Source: Clostridia bacterium (GTDB taxonomy: Bacteria > Bacillota > Clostridia > Oscillospirales > RGIG577). Taken from it: DNA of 64,000 nt. The notes below the pieces were generated by a model. That model saw only the letters and a program-made list of their open reading frames with translations, did not search any database and was not told the DNA's origin. The stretch covers positions 62,001 through 126,000 of the forward strand of contig JAFWDJ010000012.1 of the NCBI GenBank assembly GCA_017513095.1, given 5' to 3'. Shown one piece after another: positions 51,628 through 61,046 of this stretch. The position numbers were made by a program, and so were the translations under genes. How positions within the stretch are numbered: position 1 is the first letter of the stretch; the number at the start of each line of letters is the position of its first letter.

Positions 51628-52455
51628 ATGAAGAAAAGCGGCATGATACTAAAAAAACACGGCGCGCTTGAATATTTCACGGCCGAAAGCTTCGATAAAA
51701 CGGGCCTTGTGCGCCACTGCTTTACGACAAGGCGGGGCGGCGTGTCCGGGGGCTGTTATTCGTCGCTCAATCTGGGCGTGAACCGCGGCGACGACGAAAA
51801 GAACGTGCTTGAAAACTACGATATCATATGCGGCGCGCTTGGGATTTCAAAAGAAGACGTGATTTTGAGCCGCCAGACGCATTCCGACGTCGTAGAGGTC
51901 GTGGGGAAGGGCGAATGCGGCAACGGACTTTTTTATGCGAACAAATTCGAGAACGCCGACGCATTTGTAACGAGCGAACGCGGCGCGGCGCTTACGATAT
52001 TTATGGCCGACTGCGTGCCGATACTTTTGCTCGACCCCAAAAAGCGCGTCATAGCGGCGTGTCACTCGGGCTGGCGCGGCACGGTGCAGCGCATCGGCGA
52101 AAAGACGGTAAACGTAATGCTGAAGCGTTACGGCTGCGATGCGGGCGACATGCTCGGCGCGATAGGTCCGTCCATAGGCCCGTGCTGCTTTGAGGTGGAC
52201 GCGCCCGTAGTGCGCGAATTTGAGGCCGCCTTTGATTTTCTTCCCCGCAAGGAGTATATAAAGGAATGCGGCGGAGGAAAATATCATATAGACTTATGGC
52301 GCGCGAACTTCGAGCTTTTAAGGCACGCGGGCATACCCGAAGAAAACATAAGCCTTTTGGGGGAATGTACCGTCTGCGGCGGGGGAAAATACTTCTCGCA
52401 CAGACGCGACGGCGACATGCGCGGCTCGCTTGCGGCGATAATCGAGCTTATTTGA
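51628..52455 (+). CDS. pgeF: Peptidoglycan editing factor PgeF / YfiH-type multicopper oxidoreductase fold
   Basis: A 275-residue YfiH (Cu-oxidase_4) protein. The conserved metal/catalytic residues are in RQTHSDVV near 81-88, ADCVPILLLD near 130 and ACHSGWRGTVQ near 146, with GPSIGPCCFEVD near 185. Homologues edit wrongly built muropeptides (L-Ser in place of L-Ala) in E. coli; others have been reported as laccases or purine nucleosidases. The start follows GGGAGGCATTAT. Confidence 0.92.
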   Translation: MKKSGMILKKHGALEYFTAESFDKTGLVRHCFTTRRGGVSGGCYSSLNLGVNRGDDEKNVLENYDIICGALGISKEDVILSRQTHSDVVEVVGKGECGNGLFYANKFENADAFVTSERGAALTIFMADCVPILLLDPKKRVIAACHSGWRGTVQRIGEKTVNVMLKRYGCDAGDMLGAIGPSIGPCCFEVDAPVVREFEAAFDFLPRKEYIKECGGGKYHIDLWRANFELLRHAGIPEENISLLGECTVCGGGKYFSHRRDGDMRGSLAAIIELI

Positions 52456-52476
52456 GCTTTTATTACAGATTGCTTA

Positions 52477-52505
52477 TTGAAAAATAATTATTTACCGTCT
52501 ATAAT
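52477..52505 (+). promoter_or_regulatory. Promoter of the asp23-fakA group
   Basis: TTGAAA, 17-base spacer, perfect TATAAT. Confidence 0.75.
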
Positions 52506-52562
52506 AGAATAGATAAGTATATAAAGGCAGGATTTTTGCTTTAATTTTCGGAGGTGACTTAT

Positions 52563-52919
52563 ATGCAGGCACTGATAGAGAACAATCTCGGGGATATAAC
52601 GATAGCCGACAGAGTTTTTCAGTATCTCGTGGGCGTTGAAACGACTAACTGTTTCGGCGTCGTGGGCATGGCCTTTCGCAACAAGGCGGGCGATATTGTA
52701 AAGCTTATAGTCAAGGATTCCGTGGATAAGGGCGTTTTGGTAAAGCTCAACCCCGAAAACAAGCTTGAAATAGAACTCCATATTATAGTGGAATACGGCG
52801 TAAATATACCTGCGATAACAAAGAGCATAATTAACAGAGTAAGATATTTCATAGAAACGACTACCGGCTTCAAGGTCGAGAACGTTCTCGTGGTAGTCGA
52901 TTCCGTGCGCACAAATTAA
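52563..52919 (+). CDS. Asp23/Gls24 family protein
   Basis: A 118-residue Asp23/Gls24 (DUF322) protein. It has GDITIADRVFQYLVGVET near 8-25, then VEYGVNIPAITKSIINRVRYFIE and VENVLVVVDSVRT. Members stabilise the envelope under stress or take part in fatty-acid kinase clusters; this one precedes fakA, the standard order. ATG 52563 follows CGGAGGTGACTT. Confidence 0.92.
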   Translation: MQALIENNLGDITIADRVFQYLVGVETTNCFGVVGMAFRNKAGDIVKLIVKDSVDKGVLVKLNPENKLEIELHIIVEYGVNIPAITKSIINRVRYFIETTTGFKVENVLVVVDSVRTN

Positions 52920-52982
52920 GGGGCGGGGGATTTTGCCCGTTGTTTATGCGTAATATTTTTTAGCTTGTAGGGGGAATTTCGG

Positions 52983-54623
52983 TTGCTTTCATTAGACGGT
53001 AATTATTTTAAGAATATGTTTGTCTGCGGAGCAAACAATTTAAACATCAACAAGACCATGATAAACCGCTTGAACGTCTTTCCCGTACCCGACGGCGATA
53101 CGGGCTCCAATATGTGGCTTACCATGTCCGTTGCGGTGACCGCTGTAAAAAACAGCACGGAGGACGATATATCCGTCGTTTCGGAGAAGATCGCGGGAGC
53201 GCTGCTTCGCGGCGCAAGAGGTAATTCCGGCGTTATACTTTCGCTTATGTTCAGAGGCATAGCGCAGGGCTTAAAGGGCGTAAAGGCGGCCGACGCGGTA
53301 ACGCTCGCGGCGGCGTTCGGACTTGGCGTTGAGATGGCGTACAAGGCCGTTATGAAGCCCACGGAGGGCACGATGCTCACCGTTGCCCGCCTTTCTTCTG
53401 AGCATTTAAAGAAGACCGCGCCCGAATGCGAAGGGATGGAGAGCTTTTTCGAGCAGCTTACCGCAAAGGCAGACGAGGCTTTAAAGGCCACGCCTGATAT
53501 GCTGCCGGTATTAAAGCAGGCCAACGTGGTTGACGCGGGCGGCATGGGACTTTTAGTCATATACCGCGGAATGCTCCACTATCTTATAAACGGTACGATG
53601 ATAGAGGCCGCCGAGGCAAACGATACATACGAGGAGATAAACGAGGCCGATTTCTCGTTTGTCGAGACCGAGGACATAAAGTTCGGCTACTGCACCGAGT
53701 TCTTTATTAACAAGGACAAAAATAAGGATGAGCGTCTGCCGGAGTTCAAGACGTTCTTAAACGATATCGGCGACAGCATCGTTGTGGTGGCGGACGACGA
53801 CATCGTAAAGGTGCACGTACATACGAACAACCCCGGCCGCGTTATTGAGGAGGCGCTCACGCGCGGCACGCTCTCGAAGATAAAGATAGAGAATATGCGC
53901 GAGCAGCATACGCAGCAGCTTGTGATAAGCGCCGCAGAAACGAAGCTGCCCACGCCGAGAAAGCCCTACGGCATCGTAGCCATTTGCGCGGGCGAGGGAC
54001 TTCGGGGCATATTCGAGGATATGGGCGCCGACACTATCGTTGACGGCGGCCAGACGATGAACCCTTCGACGGACGATATTTTAAACGCGGTAAACGCCAC
54101 GAACAGCGAGGTCGTATTCATACTGCCGAACAACAAGAACATAATAATGTCGGCAAAGCAGACGGCGGAGCTGGCGCGGGACAAGCGCATCGAGGTAATT
54201 GAGACGAAGACCGTGCCGCAGGGCATCGGCGCAATGCTCGGCTTCGACGCGGACCTTACGCCCGAGGACAACGTGGCAAGCATGAACGAGTCGGTATCCA
54301 TGGTTTCAAGCGGCTCGGTAACTTATGCAGACCGTGACAGCGTTTATTTTGAAAAGGAAATAAAGAAGGGCGAGTTTCTGGCGCTTTCGGAGGGCAATCT
54401 CGTAGACGTAAGCCCCAACCGCGTAGAAACGACCGTAAAGCTCATCATGAGCATGTGCGAAAACGGCGCGGGACTCGTGACTATATATTACGGCAAGGAC
54501 GCTCCGAGAGAGGAGACCGAGTCGCTTCTTGAGATATGCCGGGAGCGTCTCGGAGAGGATATCGAGGTAAACATAGTATACGGCGGACAGCCCGTTTATT
54601 ACTATATTATTTCTGCCGAATAG
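52983..54623 (+). CDS. fakA: Fatty-acid kinase subunit A (DhaL/DAK2 domain protein)
   Basis: FakA (546 residues) is the ATP-binding subunit that phosphorylates fatty acids presented by FakB. The DhaL domain has NVFPVPDGDTGSNMWLTM near 32-49 with the metal-binding Asp residues and GARGNSGVILSLMFRG near 77-92; the C-terminal DAK2-associated region (about 310-546) is complete. The start is TTG after GGGGGAA. No fakB is in the window. The gene ends at a strong hairpin before recG. Confidence 0.93.
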   Translation: MLSLDGNYFKNMFVCGANNLNINKTMINRLNVFPVPDGDTGSNMWLTMSVAVTAVKNSTEDDISVVSEKIAGALLRGARGNSGVILSLMFRGIAQGLKGVKAADAVTLAAAFGLGVEMAYKAVMKPTEGTMLTVARLSSEHLKKTAPECEGMESFFEQLTAKADEALKATPDMLPVLKQANVVDAGGMGLLVIYRGMLHYLINGTMIEAAEANDTYEEINEADFSFVETEDIKFGYCTEFFINKDKNKDERLPEFKTFLNDIGDSIVVVADDDIVKVHVHTNNPGRVIEEALTRGTLSKIKIENMREQHTQQLVISAAETKLPTPRKPYGIVAICAGEGLRGIFEDMGADTIVDGGQTMNPSTDDILNAVNATNSEVVFILPNNKNIIMSAKQTAELARDKRIEVIETKTVPQGIGAMLGFDADLTPEDNVASMNESVSMVSSGSVTYADRDSVYFEKEIKKGEFLALSEGNLVDVSPNRVETTVKLIMSMCENGAGLVTIYYGKDAPREETESLLEICRERLGEDIEVNIVYGGQPVYYYIISAE

Positions 54624-54639
54624 CATTAAAAACAGATCG

Positions 54640-54670
54640 GCGGCGCGGGCACGGCCCGCGCCGCATTTTT
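54640..54670 (+). terminator. Terminator between fakA and recG
   Basis: GCGGCGCGGGC/GCCCGCGCCGC around ACG, then ATTTTT. The recG start is 24 bases downstream, so some read-through is likely. Confidence 0.8.
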
Positions 54671-54693
54671 ATATATAAAGAGGTGATGCGCCG

Positions 54694-56736
54694 ATGAGCT
54701 ATACGCTCAGGGATATGGCGGGCGTGGGCCCGAAAAGAGAAAAGCTGCTTAATAAACTCGGCATATTCGCCCCCCGCGACCTTATATATTATTTCCCGCG
54801 CGCGTACGAGGACAGAAGTGCCTTTGCGCGCATACGCGACGTTGAAGCGGGGCAGAGCGTATCTGTAAGCGCGACGCTGGCGCGCGATTTTACGCACGCG
54901 CGTCTGCCGGGACGGCGCATAATGTCGCGCGCGGAGGCGTTCGACGATACGGGCCGCATGACGATAGTTTACTTCAACCAAAAGTACGCGGCCGAAAAAT
55001 TAAAGCAGGGCGGGCAGTATATATTTTACGGCAAAGTTACCGGCGAGGCGCACAAAAAGTCGATGATAAATCCGACGGCGGAGCCGCTTACGTCCTTCGA
55101 CCCCGAAAAGCGGATACTCCCCGTGTACCCGCTGTGCGAGGGGCTTACCGAGAATTATATGCGCACTCTCGTGCGCGAGGCACTTGAGACGCTTCTTAAT
55201 ACCATCGAAGACCCGCTTTCGGCCGAGGCCGAAAAAGAGGGGCTTATGGCGCTTTCGGACGCGCTTTACGCCATCCATTTCCCGAAGGACGCGGCCGTTC
55301 AGGAGACGGCGCGAAAGCGCCTGATATTTGACGAGCTTTTTTATCTCATGCTCGGCATGTCGCTTTTAAAGAACAGGCGGCGCGAGCATAACGCTGTGAA
55401 GCTTCGCGGCGATATCGATATGAAGCCGTTTTATGATTCGCTTTCGTTTTCGCCCACGAACGCGCAGATGAGGGCGATAGCCGAATGCGAGGCCGATTTA
55501 ACGGGCGACGTTCCGATGAACCGCTTAATTCAGGGCGACGTGGGCTGCGGAAAGACGACTGTCGCCGAGGCGCTCATCTACCGCTGCGCGCGCTCGGGCG
55601 CGCAGACGGCCTTCATGGCGCCGACCGAGGTGCTGGCAAGGCAGCATTACGAGAATATGAGCGCGCTTTTCGCGCAGCACGGCATAAATACCGTGCTGCT
55701 TACCGGCTCGCTTACCGCAAGGGAGCGGCGAATGGCATATGAACGTATAGAGACGGGCTTTGCGCAGGTCGTCGTGGGCACTCACGCGCTCATCACCGAG
55801 GGCGTGAGATTCTCGCACCTTGCGCTTACGATAACCGACGAGCAGCACCGCTTCGGAGTGCGCCAGCGCGCAAGCCTCATAGGAAAGGGCGACGGCGTGC
55901 ACACGCTCGTCATGTCGGCAACGCCGATACCGCGCACGCTGGGACTTATCATGTACGGCGATCTCGACATATCGATAATAGACGAGCTGCCCGCGGGAAG
56001 GATGAAAATTGATACGTTCCTCGTTGACGGCACATATAAGGCGCGCATATACGCCTTTGTAAAAAAGCAGGTCGCAATGGGGCATCGGGTTTACATAATA
56101 TGCCCTGCCGTCGAATACGACGAGGAGAGCACGATGACCTCGGTTACCGAGCTTTACGAGGAATTAAAGGGCGGCGCCCTTTCGGATATAAGCTTAGGCG
56201 TGCTCTACGGCAAAATGAAGGCCGAACAGAAACAAAAGGTCATGGAGGACTTTTCGTCCGGCGAAATAGAGGCGCTCATCGCCACCACCGTGGTGGAGGT
56301 CGGCGTTGACGTAAAGAACGCCTCGCTTATAGTTATCGAGGACGCCGACCGATTCGGGCTTTCGCAGCTTCATCAGCTTCGCGGCCGCGTGGGGCGGTCG
56401 GATATAAAGTCCTACTGTGTGCTGATTTCCGACTCGAAAAACGAGCTTACGCTCGAACGATTAAAGACGCTTACGAAGACGAACGACGGCTTTGAGATTG
56501 CCGAGGCGGATTTAAAGCTTCGCGGCCCCGGAGATTTTTTAGGCAGCCGCCAGCACGGCCTGCCGTATCTGAGGCTTGCGGAGCTTACGGATATGGATAT
56601 GATAACGCTTGCCAAAAGCCGGGCGCAGACCCTTTTGGACGGCGACCCCGACATTACAAGGAAGGAAAACGCGCCGATACTCAAAAAAATCGAAGCGATG
56701 TTCTTTGACGACGCGAAGAAAAACATATTTAATTAA
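54694..56736 (+). CDS. recG: ATP-dependent DNA helicase RecG
   Basis: RecG (680 residues) remodels stalled replication forks and branches. N-terminal wedge/OB domain (about 55-150), helicase Walker A GDVGCGKTT near 281, DEQH box TDEQHRFGVRQR near 380, motif III SATPIPRTL near 409, and the TRG-type C-terminal motifs QLRGRVGRS and LKLRGPGDFLGSRQ near 560-620. The start follows AGAGGTGATGCGCC. Full length and intact. Confidence 0.97.
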   Translation: MSYTLRDMAGVGPKREKLLNKLGIFAPRDLIYYFPRAYEDRSAFARIRDVEAGQSVSVSATLARDFTHARLPGRRIMSRAEAFDDTGRMTIVYFNQKYAAEKLKQGGQYIFYGKVTGEAHKKSMINPTAEPLTSFDPEKRILPVYPLCEGLTENYMRTLVREALETLLNTIEDPLSAEAEKEGLMALSDALYAIHFPKDAAVQETARKRLIFDELFYLMLGMSLLKNRRREHNAVKLRGDIDMKPFYDSLSFSPTNAQMRAIAECEADLTGDVPMNRLIQGDVGCGKTTVAEALIYRCARSGAQTAFMAPTEVLARQHYENMSALFAQHGINTVLLTGSLTARERRMAYERIETGFAQVVVGTHALITEGVRFSHLALTITDEQHRFGVRQRASLIGKGDGVHTLVMSATPIPRTLGLIMYGDLDISIIDELPAGRMKIDTFLVDGTYKARIYAFVKKQVAMGHRVYIICPAVEYDEESTMTSVTELYEELKGGALSDISLGVLYGKMKAEQKQKVMEDFSSGEIEALIATTVVEVGVDVKNASLIVIEDADRFGLSQLHQLRGRVGRSDIKSYCVLISDSKNELTLERLKTLTKTNDGFEIAEADLKLRGPGDFLGSRQHGLPYLRLAELTDMDMITLAKSRAQTLLDGDPDITRKENAPILKKIEAMFFDDAKKNIFN

Positions 56737-56746
56737 AATAAATACG

Positions 56747-56785
56747 GCCTCCGTGCAGATAATAAACTCACGGAGGCGATTTTTT
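56747..56785 (+). terminator. Terminator-like hairpin that contains a ribosome site
   Basis: GCCTCCGTG pairs with CACGGAGGC around a 13-base loop, followed by GATTTTTT. It can end recG transcripts; its 3' arm is also the GGAGG ribosome site of the next small ORF. Confidence 0.65.
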
Positions 56786-56968
56786 ATGAAGAACGATAAA
56801 TCCGACGCGCGCGTCTCAAGGGAGGCGTTCTTAAAATTCCGGCAGGAGCTCTCACGGGAGCTGGGCGTATTTTCGGAGCCCGAAAAAGACGTTCCCGACG
56901 CTCATGCGCGCGAAATTTTAAGGCGCATGGCGAAATCGGAGAAAAAACATAGACGAAAAAGGCGATAG
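56786..56968 (+). CDS. Small highly charged hypothetical protein
   Basis: A 60-residue ORF with ATG nine bases after GGAGG (56772-56776). The product is dominated by Lys/Arg/Glu/Asp (REAFLKFRQELSRELGV, ending KSEKKHRRKRR), with no membrane segment, probably a nucleic-acid or ribosome-associated peptide. No family recognised. Its ribosome site lies within the hairpin after recG, so expression may be conditional. Confidence 0.5.
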   Translation: MKNDKSDARVSREAFLKFRQELSRELGVFSEPEKDVPDAHAREILRRMAKSEKKHRRKRR

Positions 56969-56972
56969 GGGC

Positions 56973-57001
56973 TTGAAATGTATGGCGTCTTGACATATTA
57001 T
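56973..57001 (+). promoter_or_regulatory. Promoter of asnA
   Basis: TTGAAA, 17-base spacer, TATTAT. A second TTGACA at 56990 is less well spaced. Confidence 0.55.
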
Positions 57002-57037
57002 ATAAGTTGACTGTATTTTATGAAACGGAGATATGTT

Positions 57038-58048
57038 ATGAGCCATAAGCTTACAATACCGGAGGGATATAAATCATATCTTTCCGTAAGAGATACGCAG
57101 AGAGCCATAAAAATAATAAGAGATACGTTTGAAGACGAGCTTGCGGCCGCGCTCAATTTGGAGCGCATATCGGCTCCGCTGTTCGTAAGGTCCAATTCGG
57201 GCTTAAACGACGATTTAAACGGTGTGGAGCGCGCGATAAAGTTTGACGTGAAGAACTTGGGCTTCGACGTTGAGATAGTCCATTCGCTTGCAAAGTGGAA
57301 AAGAAACGCCCTGAAGGTCTACGGCTTTTCGGCGGGCGAGGGACTTTATACGGATATGAACGCCATAAGGCGCGACGAGGATTTTGACAATCTTCATTCG
57401 ATATATGTTGACCAGTGGGACTGGGAGCTTTGCATAAACGCATCCGACCGCAACGAGGAGTTTTTAAAGCAGGTCGTTTTAAAGCTGTTTTCGGCCATAA
57501 AGAATACTGAAGCGGCCGTATATAAGGACTTCCCGGCGATTGTGCCCTCGCTTCCCGACGACGTTTTCTTTATCACGTCGGAGGAGCTTTTAAAGCTTTA
57601 TCCCGACATCCCTCCCAAGGAGCGCGAAAACGAGATCGCGCGAGAGAAGAAGTGCGTATTCATCATGAAGATAGGCGACAAGCTCTCCGACGGCGCGCCG
57701 CACGACGGCCGTGCGCCCGATTACGACGACTGGGAGTTAAACGGCGACCTTATATTCTATTACGAGCCGCTTTCGGCGGCGCTCGAGGTGTCGAGCATGG
57801 GCATACGCGTAGACGAGAAGAGCTTAAGAGAGCAGCTTAAAAAGGCGGGCTGCCCCGAAAGAGAAAAGCTGAGATTCCACACGGAGCTTTTAAACGGCGA
57901 ACTGCCGCTCACGGTAGGCGGAGGCATAGGCCAGTCGAGAATGTGCATGATGCTTTTGAAGAAGGCGCATATCGGCGAGGTTCAGACGAGCGAATGGCCC
58001 GACGGACTGCGCGCCGAGGCCGAAGAGAACGGTATTTTTCTTTTATAA
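57038..58048 (+). CDS. asnA: Aspartate-ammonia ligase
   Basis: AsnA (336 residues) makes asparagine from aspartate, ammonia and ATP, using a class-II aminoacyl-tRNA-synthetase-like fold. Family segments: [18 protein letters not shown] (5-22), [23 protein letters not shown] split near 45-67, VHSLAKWKR near 85, [10 protein letters not shown] near 122, and [14 protein letters not shown] near 290. ATG 57038 is eight bases after CGGAGA; ATG 57020 has no site. Confidence 0.96.
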   Translation: MSHKLTIPEGYKSYLSVRDTQRAIKIIRDTFEDELAAALNLERISAPLFVRSNSGLNDDLNGVERAIKFDVKNLGFDVEIVHSLAKWKRNALKVYGFSAGEGLYTDMNAIRRDEDFDNLHSIYVDQWDWELCINASDRNEEFLKQVVLKLFSAIKNTEAAVYKDFPAIVPSLPDDVFFITSEELLKLYPDIPPKERENEIAREKKCVFIMKIGDKLSDGAPHDGRAPDYDDWELNGDLIFYYEPLSAALEVSSMGIRVDEKSLREQLKKAGCPEREKLRFHTELLNGELPLTVGGGIGQSRMCMMLLKKAHIGEVQTSEWPDGLRAEAEENGIFLL

Positions 58049-58084
58049 CGCTTGAATTTTAAGAATTGTTTGGAATTTATCCGC

Positions 58085-58113
58085 TTGAAATCGTTATCGA
58101 AGTGTGATAATAT
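58085..58113 (+). promoter_or_regulatory. Promoter of yqeG
   Basis: TTGAAA, 17-base spacer, TAATAT, about 47 bases before the start codon. Confidence 0.55.
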
Positions 58114-58159
58114 AAAAAAACAGTTTGCTATTTAAAGTTTTTGTGTTCGGGGTTATGAT

Positions 58160-58693
58160 ATGGCGATAAAGCTTGTGCCTGATCTCATAGTAGCCGACAT
58201 CCACGATATCACGCCTTCGCTGCTTATCGACAACAACATAGGCGGCGTAATGGTCGACCTTGACAATACTCTGGCCTGCTACAACGAGCGGGAGCCCGGC
58301 GAGGATATAGTGGAATGGGTCAAAAGCATATGTGACAGCGGCATCAAATTGAGCATAATATCGAATAATAAACAGGAGCGGGTGGACAGATTCAATGCAA
58401 AGCTCGGCCTCCAGTTTAATGTTGCGCGCGCAAATAAGCCGTTCAAGCGCGTATACGTTGAGGTCGCGCGAAAGATGGGCCTTGCCCATGACCGCATCGC
58501 CGTCGTGGGAGATCAGATATTCACCGACGTTTTGGGCGGCAACAACGTCGGCATGTATACGATAATGATAATCTCGAAAAGCAGAACGTGGAATTCGCTG
58601 CTTGCGATGAGAAGGGCGCTTGAAATGCCATTCATAAAGCAGTACGAGCGGCGACTGAACAAACAGAACCAAAAGTCAAAGACCGGCGTTTGA
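58160..58693 (+). CDS. yqeG: YqeG-type HAD-IIIA phosphatase
   Basis: A 177-residue HAD-superfamily phosphatase of the YqeG (TIGR01668) type. The first motif VDLDNTLACYN lies near 34-44, motif II in LSIISNNKQER near 60, and motif III/IV in VVGDQIFTDVLGGNN near 115. The substrate is not established in bacteria. Homologues generally sit with aro or yqeH-type genes. The ribosome site is weak (GGGGTTATGAT). Confidence 0.93.
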   Translation: MAIKLVPDLIVADIHDITPSLLIDNNIGGVMVDLDNTLACYNEREPGEDIVEWVKSICDSGIKLSIISNNKQERVDRFNAKLGLQFNVARANKPFKRVYVEVARKMGLAHDRIAVVGDQIFTDVLGGNNVGMYTIMIISKSRTWNSLLAMRRALEMPFIKQYERRLNKQNQKSKTGV

Positions 58694-58756
58694 AATGCGC
58701 TCGGTCTTTTGCGGTTTATATAACGCGAAAAATTTATATCGGCAGGGAGAAAAGCC

Positions 58757-59200
58757 ATGAAGAAAAAAGTACTTATTTTGCTGGGCGCGAACATGGACCT
58801 CATGGGCAGAGCCCAGACGAACATATACGGCGAGGCGACCGTTGAGGAGCTTACAAAGAGAATCGAGGAGTATTCCGAAAAATGCGGCCTTGAGACCGAG
58901 GTATTCTGCTCCAATTCCGAGGGCGAGCTTATAGACAGGATACACGCAGCCCACGCCCAGTGCGAGGGCATAATAATAAACGCGGGCGCTTATTCGCATT
59001 ATTCCTACGCGATACGCGACGCGCTTTCGGCGTCGCTTCTGCCGTGCGTTGAGGTGCATCAGATAAATATATTCGCGCGCGAGGAGTTCCGCCGCCGCTC
59101 CGTACTTTCGGAGGTGTGCGTAGGCGTTATATCGGGCTTCGGACACGCGGCGTATTTCATGGCGCTCGACGGCATGGCTCATCTTCTGAAGGGAGTATAA
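58757..59200 (+). CDS. Type II 3-dehydroquinase-like protein with altered active site
   Basis: A 147-residue AroQ-fold protein in the usual place before pepP-efp. Type II 3-dehydroquinases dehydrate 3-dehydroquinate in aromatic amino-acid synthesis. Here the N-terminal loop reads GANMDLMGRAQTNIYG (10-25) instead of GPNLNLLGxREPxxYG, so the catalytic Arg position holds Ala19 (an Arg is one place earlier), the Pro is lost, and the EVHxSN motif reads EVHQIN (His101 kept). Tyr24, the NAGAYSHYSYAIRDA loop and the length are kept. It may be an active variant or a protein with a new role. No other aromatic-pathway gene is in the window. Confidence 0.8.
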   Translation: MKKKVLILLGANMDLMGRAQTNIYGEATVEELTKRIEEYSEKCGLETEVFCSNSEGELIDRIHAAHAQCEGIIINAGAYSHYSYAIRDALSASLLPCVEVHQINIFAREEFRRRSVLSEVCVGVISGFGHAAYFMALDGMAHLLKGV

Positions 59201-59203
59201 CGT

Positions 59204-60271
59204 ATGGATACGCTTAAAAGGCTTCAGGACAAGATGAAGCGCTACGGCATGCCCGCGGCGCTCATTCTTTCGGACGAGCAGCGCTTTTATCTTTCGGGCT
59301 TCAAAAGCAGCGCGGGCTTTATGGTAATATTTCAGGACGACGCGTATCTTTTCGTCGATTCGCGCTACTTTGAGGCGGCAAAGCTCTGCGCCGCGTCCCT
59401 TTCATACGAAGTGAGTCTTTTCAGAGGGAAGATAATCCCGTACATAACGAAGCTTTTAAACGATAAAAATATATCGACGCTCTATTTCGAGGACGACCTT
59501 ATATCGTTTGCCGATTTCCGCGCGCTTCATATGTCGCTTGAAAAGATAGAGCTTAAGCAGATGGGCTCTTTTATATCCGACCTTCGCATGATAAAGACCG
59601 CGCGGGAGCTTGAATATATCCGCCGCGCGCAGAAGGAGAGCGAGGACGCGCTCATGCGCGTTATGGGGCGCATCGGCGCGGGCATGACGGAGCGCGAAGC
59701 GGCGCTCATGCTCGAATGGGAGATAAGAACGCGAGGCATGGACGCTTCGTTCGACTTTATCGCGGCGGGCGGCGAGAACTCGTCAAAGCCTCACGCCGTA
59801 CCCACGGACAGAAAATTAAAAAAGGGTGACTTTCTTACGATAGACTTCGGCGCAAAGTATATGGGATACTGCGCCGATATGACGCGCACCTTCGCCATAG
59901 GCACGCCCACGGACGAGATGCGCCATGTGTATGAGGTGGTGCGCTCGGCAAAAATCGCCGCCGAGCGCGTGATACGCGCGGGCCTTAAAGGAAGCGAGAT
60001 AGACCGCGCCGCGCGCGCCGTCATCGAGGAGGCGGGCTACGGCGCGAACTTCGGCCACAGCTTAGGCCACGGCGTGGGCGTAGTCGTTCATGAGCAGCCG
60101 AATTTCGCGCCGATGTACGAGCGCGAGATACCCGAGGGCGCCGTTGTGTCAGTGGAGCCGGGCATTTACCTTGAGGGACGATTCGGCGTGCGCATCGAGG
60201 ACCTTGTTTTCGTTGACGAGGATGAGGCCGTAAGCCTCAATTCAATGACGACGGAGCTTATAGTGCTTTAA
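59204..60271 (+). CDS. pepP: Xaa-Pro aminopeptidase (M24B)
   Basis: A 355-residue metallopeptidase that removes N-terminal residues preceding proline. An N-terminal creatinase-like domain (1-125) is followed by the pita-bread catalytic domain with metal ligands in DFGAKYMGYCADMTRT (about 209-224), HSLGHGVGVVVHEQP near 286-300, VSVEPGIYLEG near 317 and RIEDLV near 333. It begins three bases after the aroQ-like stop, so translation is coupled, and precedes efp. Confidence 0.95.
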   Translation: MDTLKRLQDKMKRYGMPAALILSDEQRFYLSGFKSSAGFMVIFQDDAYLFVDSRYFEAAKLCAASLSYEVSLFRGKIIPYITKLLNDKNISTLYFEDDLISFADFRALHMSLEKIELKQMGSFISDLRMIKTARELEYIRRAQKESEDALMRVMGRIGAGMTEREAALMLEWEIRTRGMDASFDFIAAGGENSSKPHAVPTDRKLKKGDFLTIDFGAKYMGYCADMTRTFAIGTPTDEMRHVYEVVRSAKIAAERVIRAGLKGSEIDRAARAVIEEAGYGANFGHSLGHGVGVVVHEQPNFAPMYEREIPEGAVVSVEPGIYLEGRFGVRIEDLVFVDEDEAVSLNSMTTELIVL

Positions 60272-60306
60272 ATCGCTCAAAATATGCGCGAACGTGTAAA
60301 AAAGTC

Positions 60307-60335
60307 TTGAAATACGGCGGATAATCTTTTAAAAT
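60307..60335 (+). promoter_or_regulatory. Promoter of efp
   Basis: TTGAAA, 17-base spacer, TAAAAT. About 100 bases of leader follow, with hairpins CTTCATG/CATGAAG (60362-60388) and CCGCA/TGCGG just before the ribosome site. Confidence 0.65.
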
Positions 60336-60438
60336 AAATATGTATAACGACAGATAACAGCCTTCATGAAATCTACCGCACCATGAAGGGCAGGATTTAA
60401 TTTTCACCGCAGTGCGGCGGATATGGGAGAGAGAACAT

Positions 60439-60996
60439 ATGATATCAGCAGGCGATTTCAGAAACGGTATGACCTTTGAGCAGGACGGAAACGTGTTTCA
60501 GGTAATTGAATTCCAGCATGTTAAGCCGGGCAAGGGCGCGGCATTCGTAAGAACGAAGATAAGGAACGTTATAACCGGCGGCGTTGTTGAAAAGAGCTTC
60601 AGCCCCACCGAAAAGTTTGAGCAGGCTTTCGTTGAAAGACGCGACGTTGAATACCTTTACAGCGACGGCGAGCTTTATCACTTCATGGACTGCGAGTCGT
60701 ACGAGCAGATGCCTCTGGGCCCCGATATCGTGGGCGAGAATCTTAAGTTCGTAAAGGAAAACGTAGTGGTCAAGCTTTTAAGCTTCAAGGGCAAGGTATT
60801 CGCGCTTGAGCCGCCGAACTTCGTAGAGCTTGAGGTAACGTTTACCGAGCCGGGCGTAAAGGGCGACACGGCCACCAACGTACAGAAGCCCGCGACCGTT
60901 GAAACGGGCGCCGAGGTAAAGGTGCCGCTGTTCATAAACGAAGGCGACAGGATACAGATAGACACGAGAACGGGCGAATACATGGGACGCGCGTGA
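60439..60996 (+). CDS. efp: Elongation factor P
   Basis: EF-P (185 residues) rescues ribosomes stalled at consecutive prolines. Three beta-barrel domains are complete; the loop [10 protein letters not shown] places the functional Lys at residue 32. The C-terminal signature ([14 protein letters not shown]) is typical. I chose ATG 60439 (ISAGDFRNG), as in homologues; an in-frame ATG 27 bases earlier lacks a site. No epmA/epmB-type modification gene is nearby. Confidence 0.97.
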   Translation: MISAGDFRNGMTFEQDGNVFQVIEFQHVKPGKGAAFVRTKIRNVITGGVVEKSFSPTEKFEQAFVERRDVEYLYSDGELYHFMDCESYEQMPLGPDIVGENLKFVKENVVVKLLSFKGKVFALEPPNFVELEVTFTEPGVKGDTATNVQKPATVETGAEVKVPLFINEGDRIQIDTRTGEYMGRA

Positions 60997-61009
60997 ATAT
61001 ACGCTCCCG

Positions 61010-61025
61010 TATGCGTATACGCATA
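61010..61025. promoter_or_regulatory. Perfect 16-base palindrome overlapping a -10-like box
   Basis: TATGCGTATACGCATA is fully self-complementary; TATAAT at 61024-61029 overlaps its right end, 18 bases before the next gene. No -35 is evident. Confidence 0.45.
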
Positions 61026-61046
61026 TAATAGAAAGGGATTTTTGAT

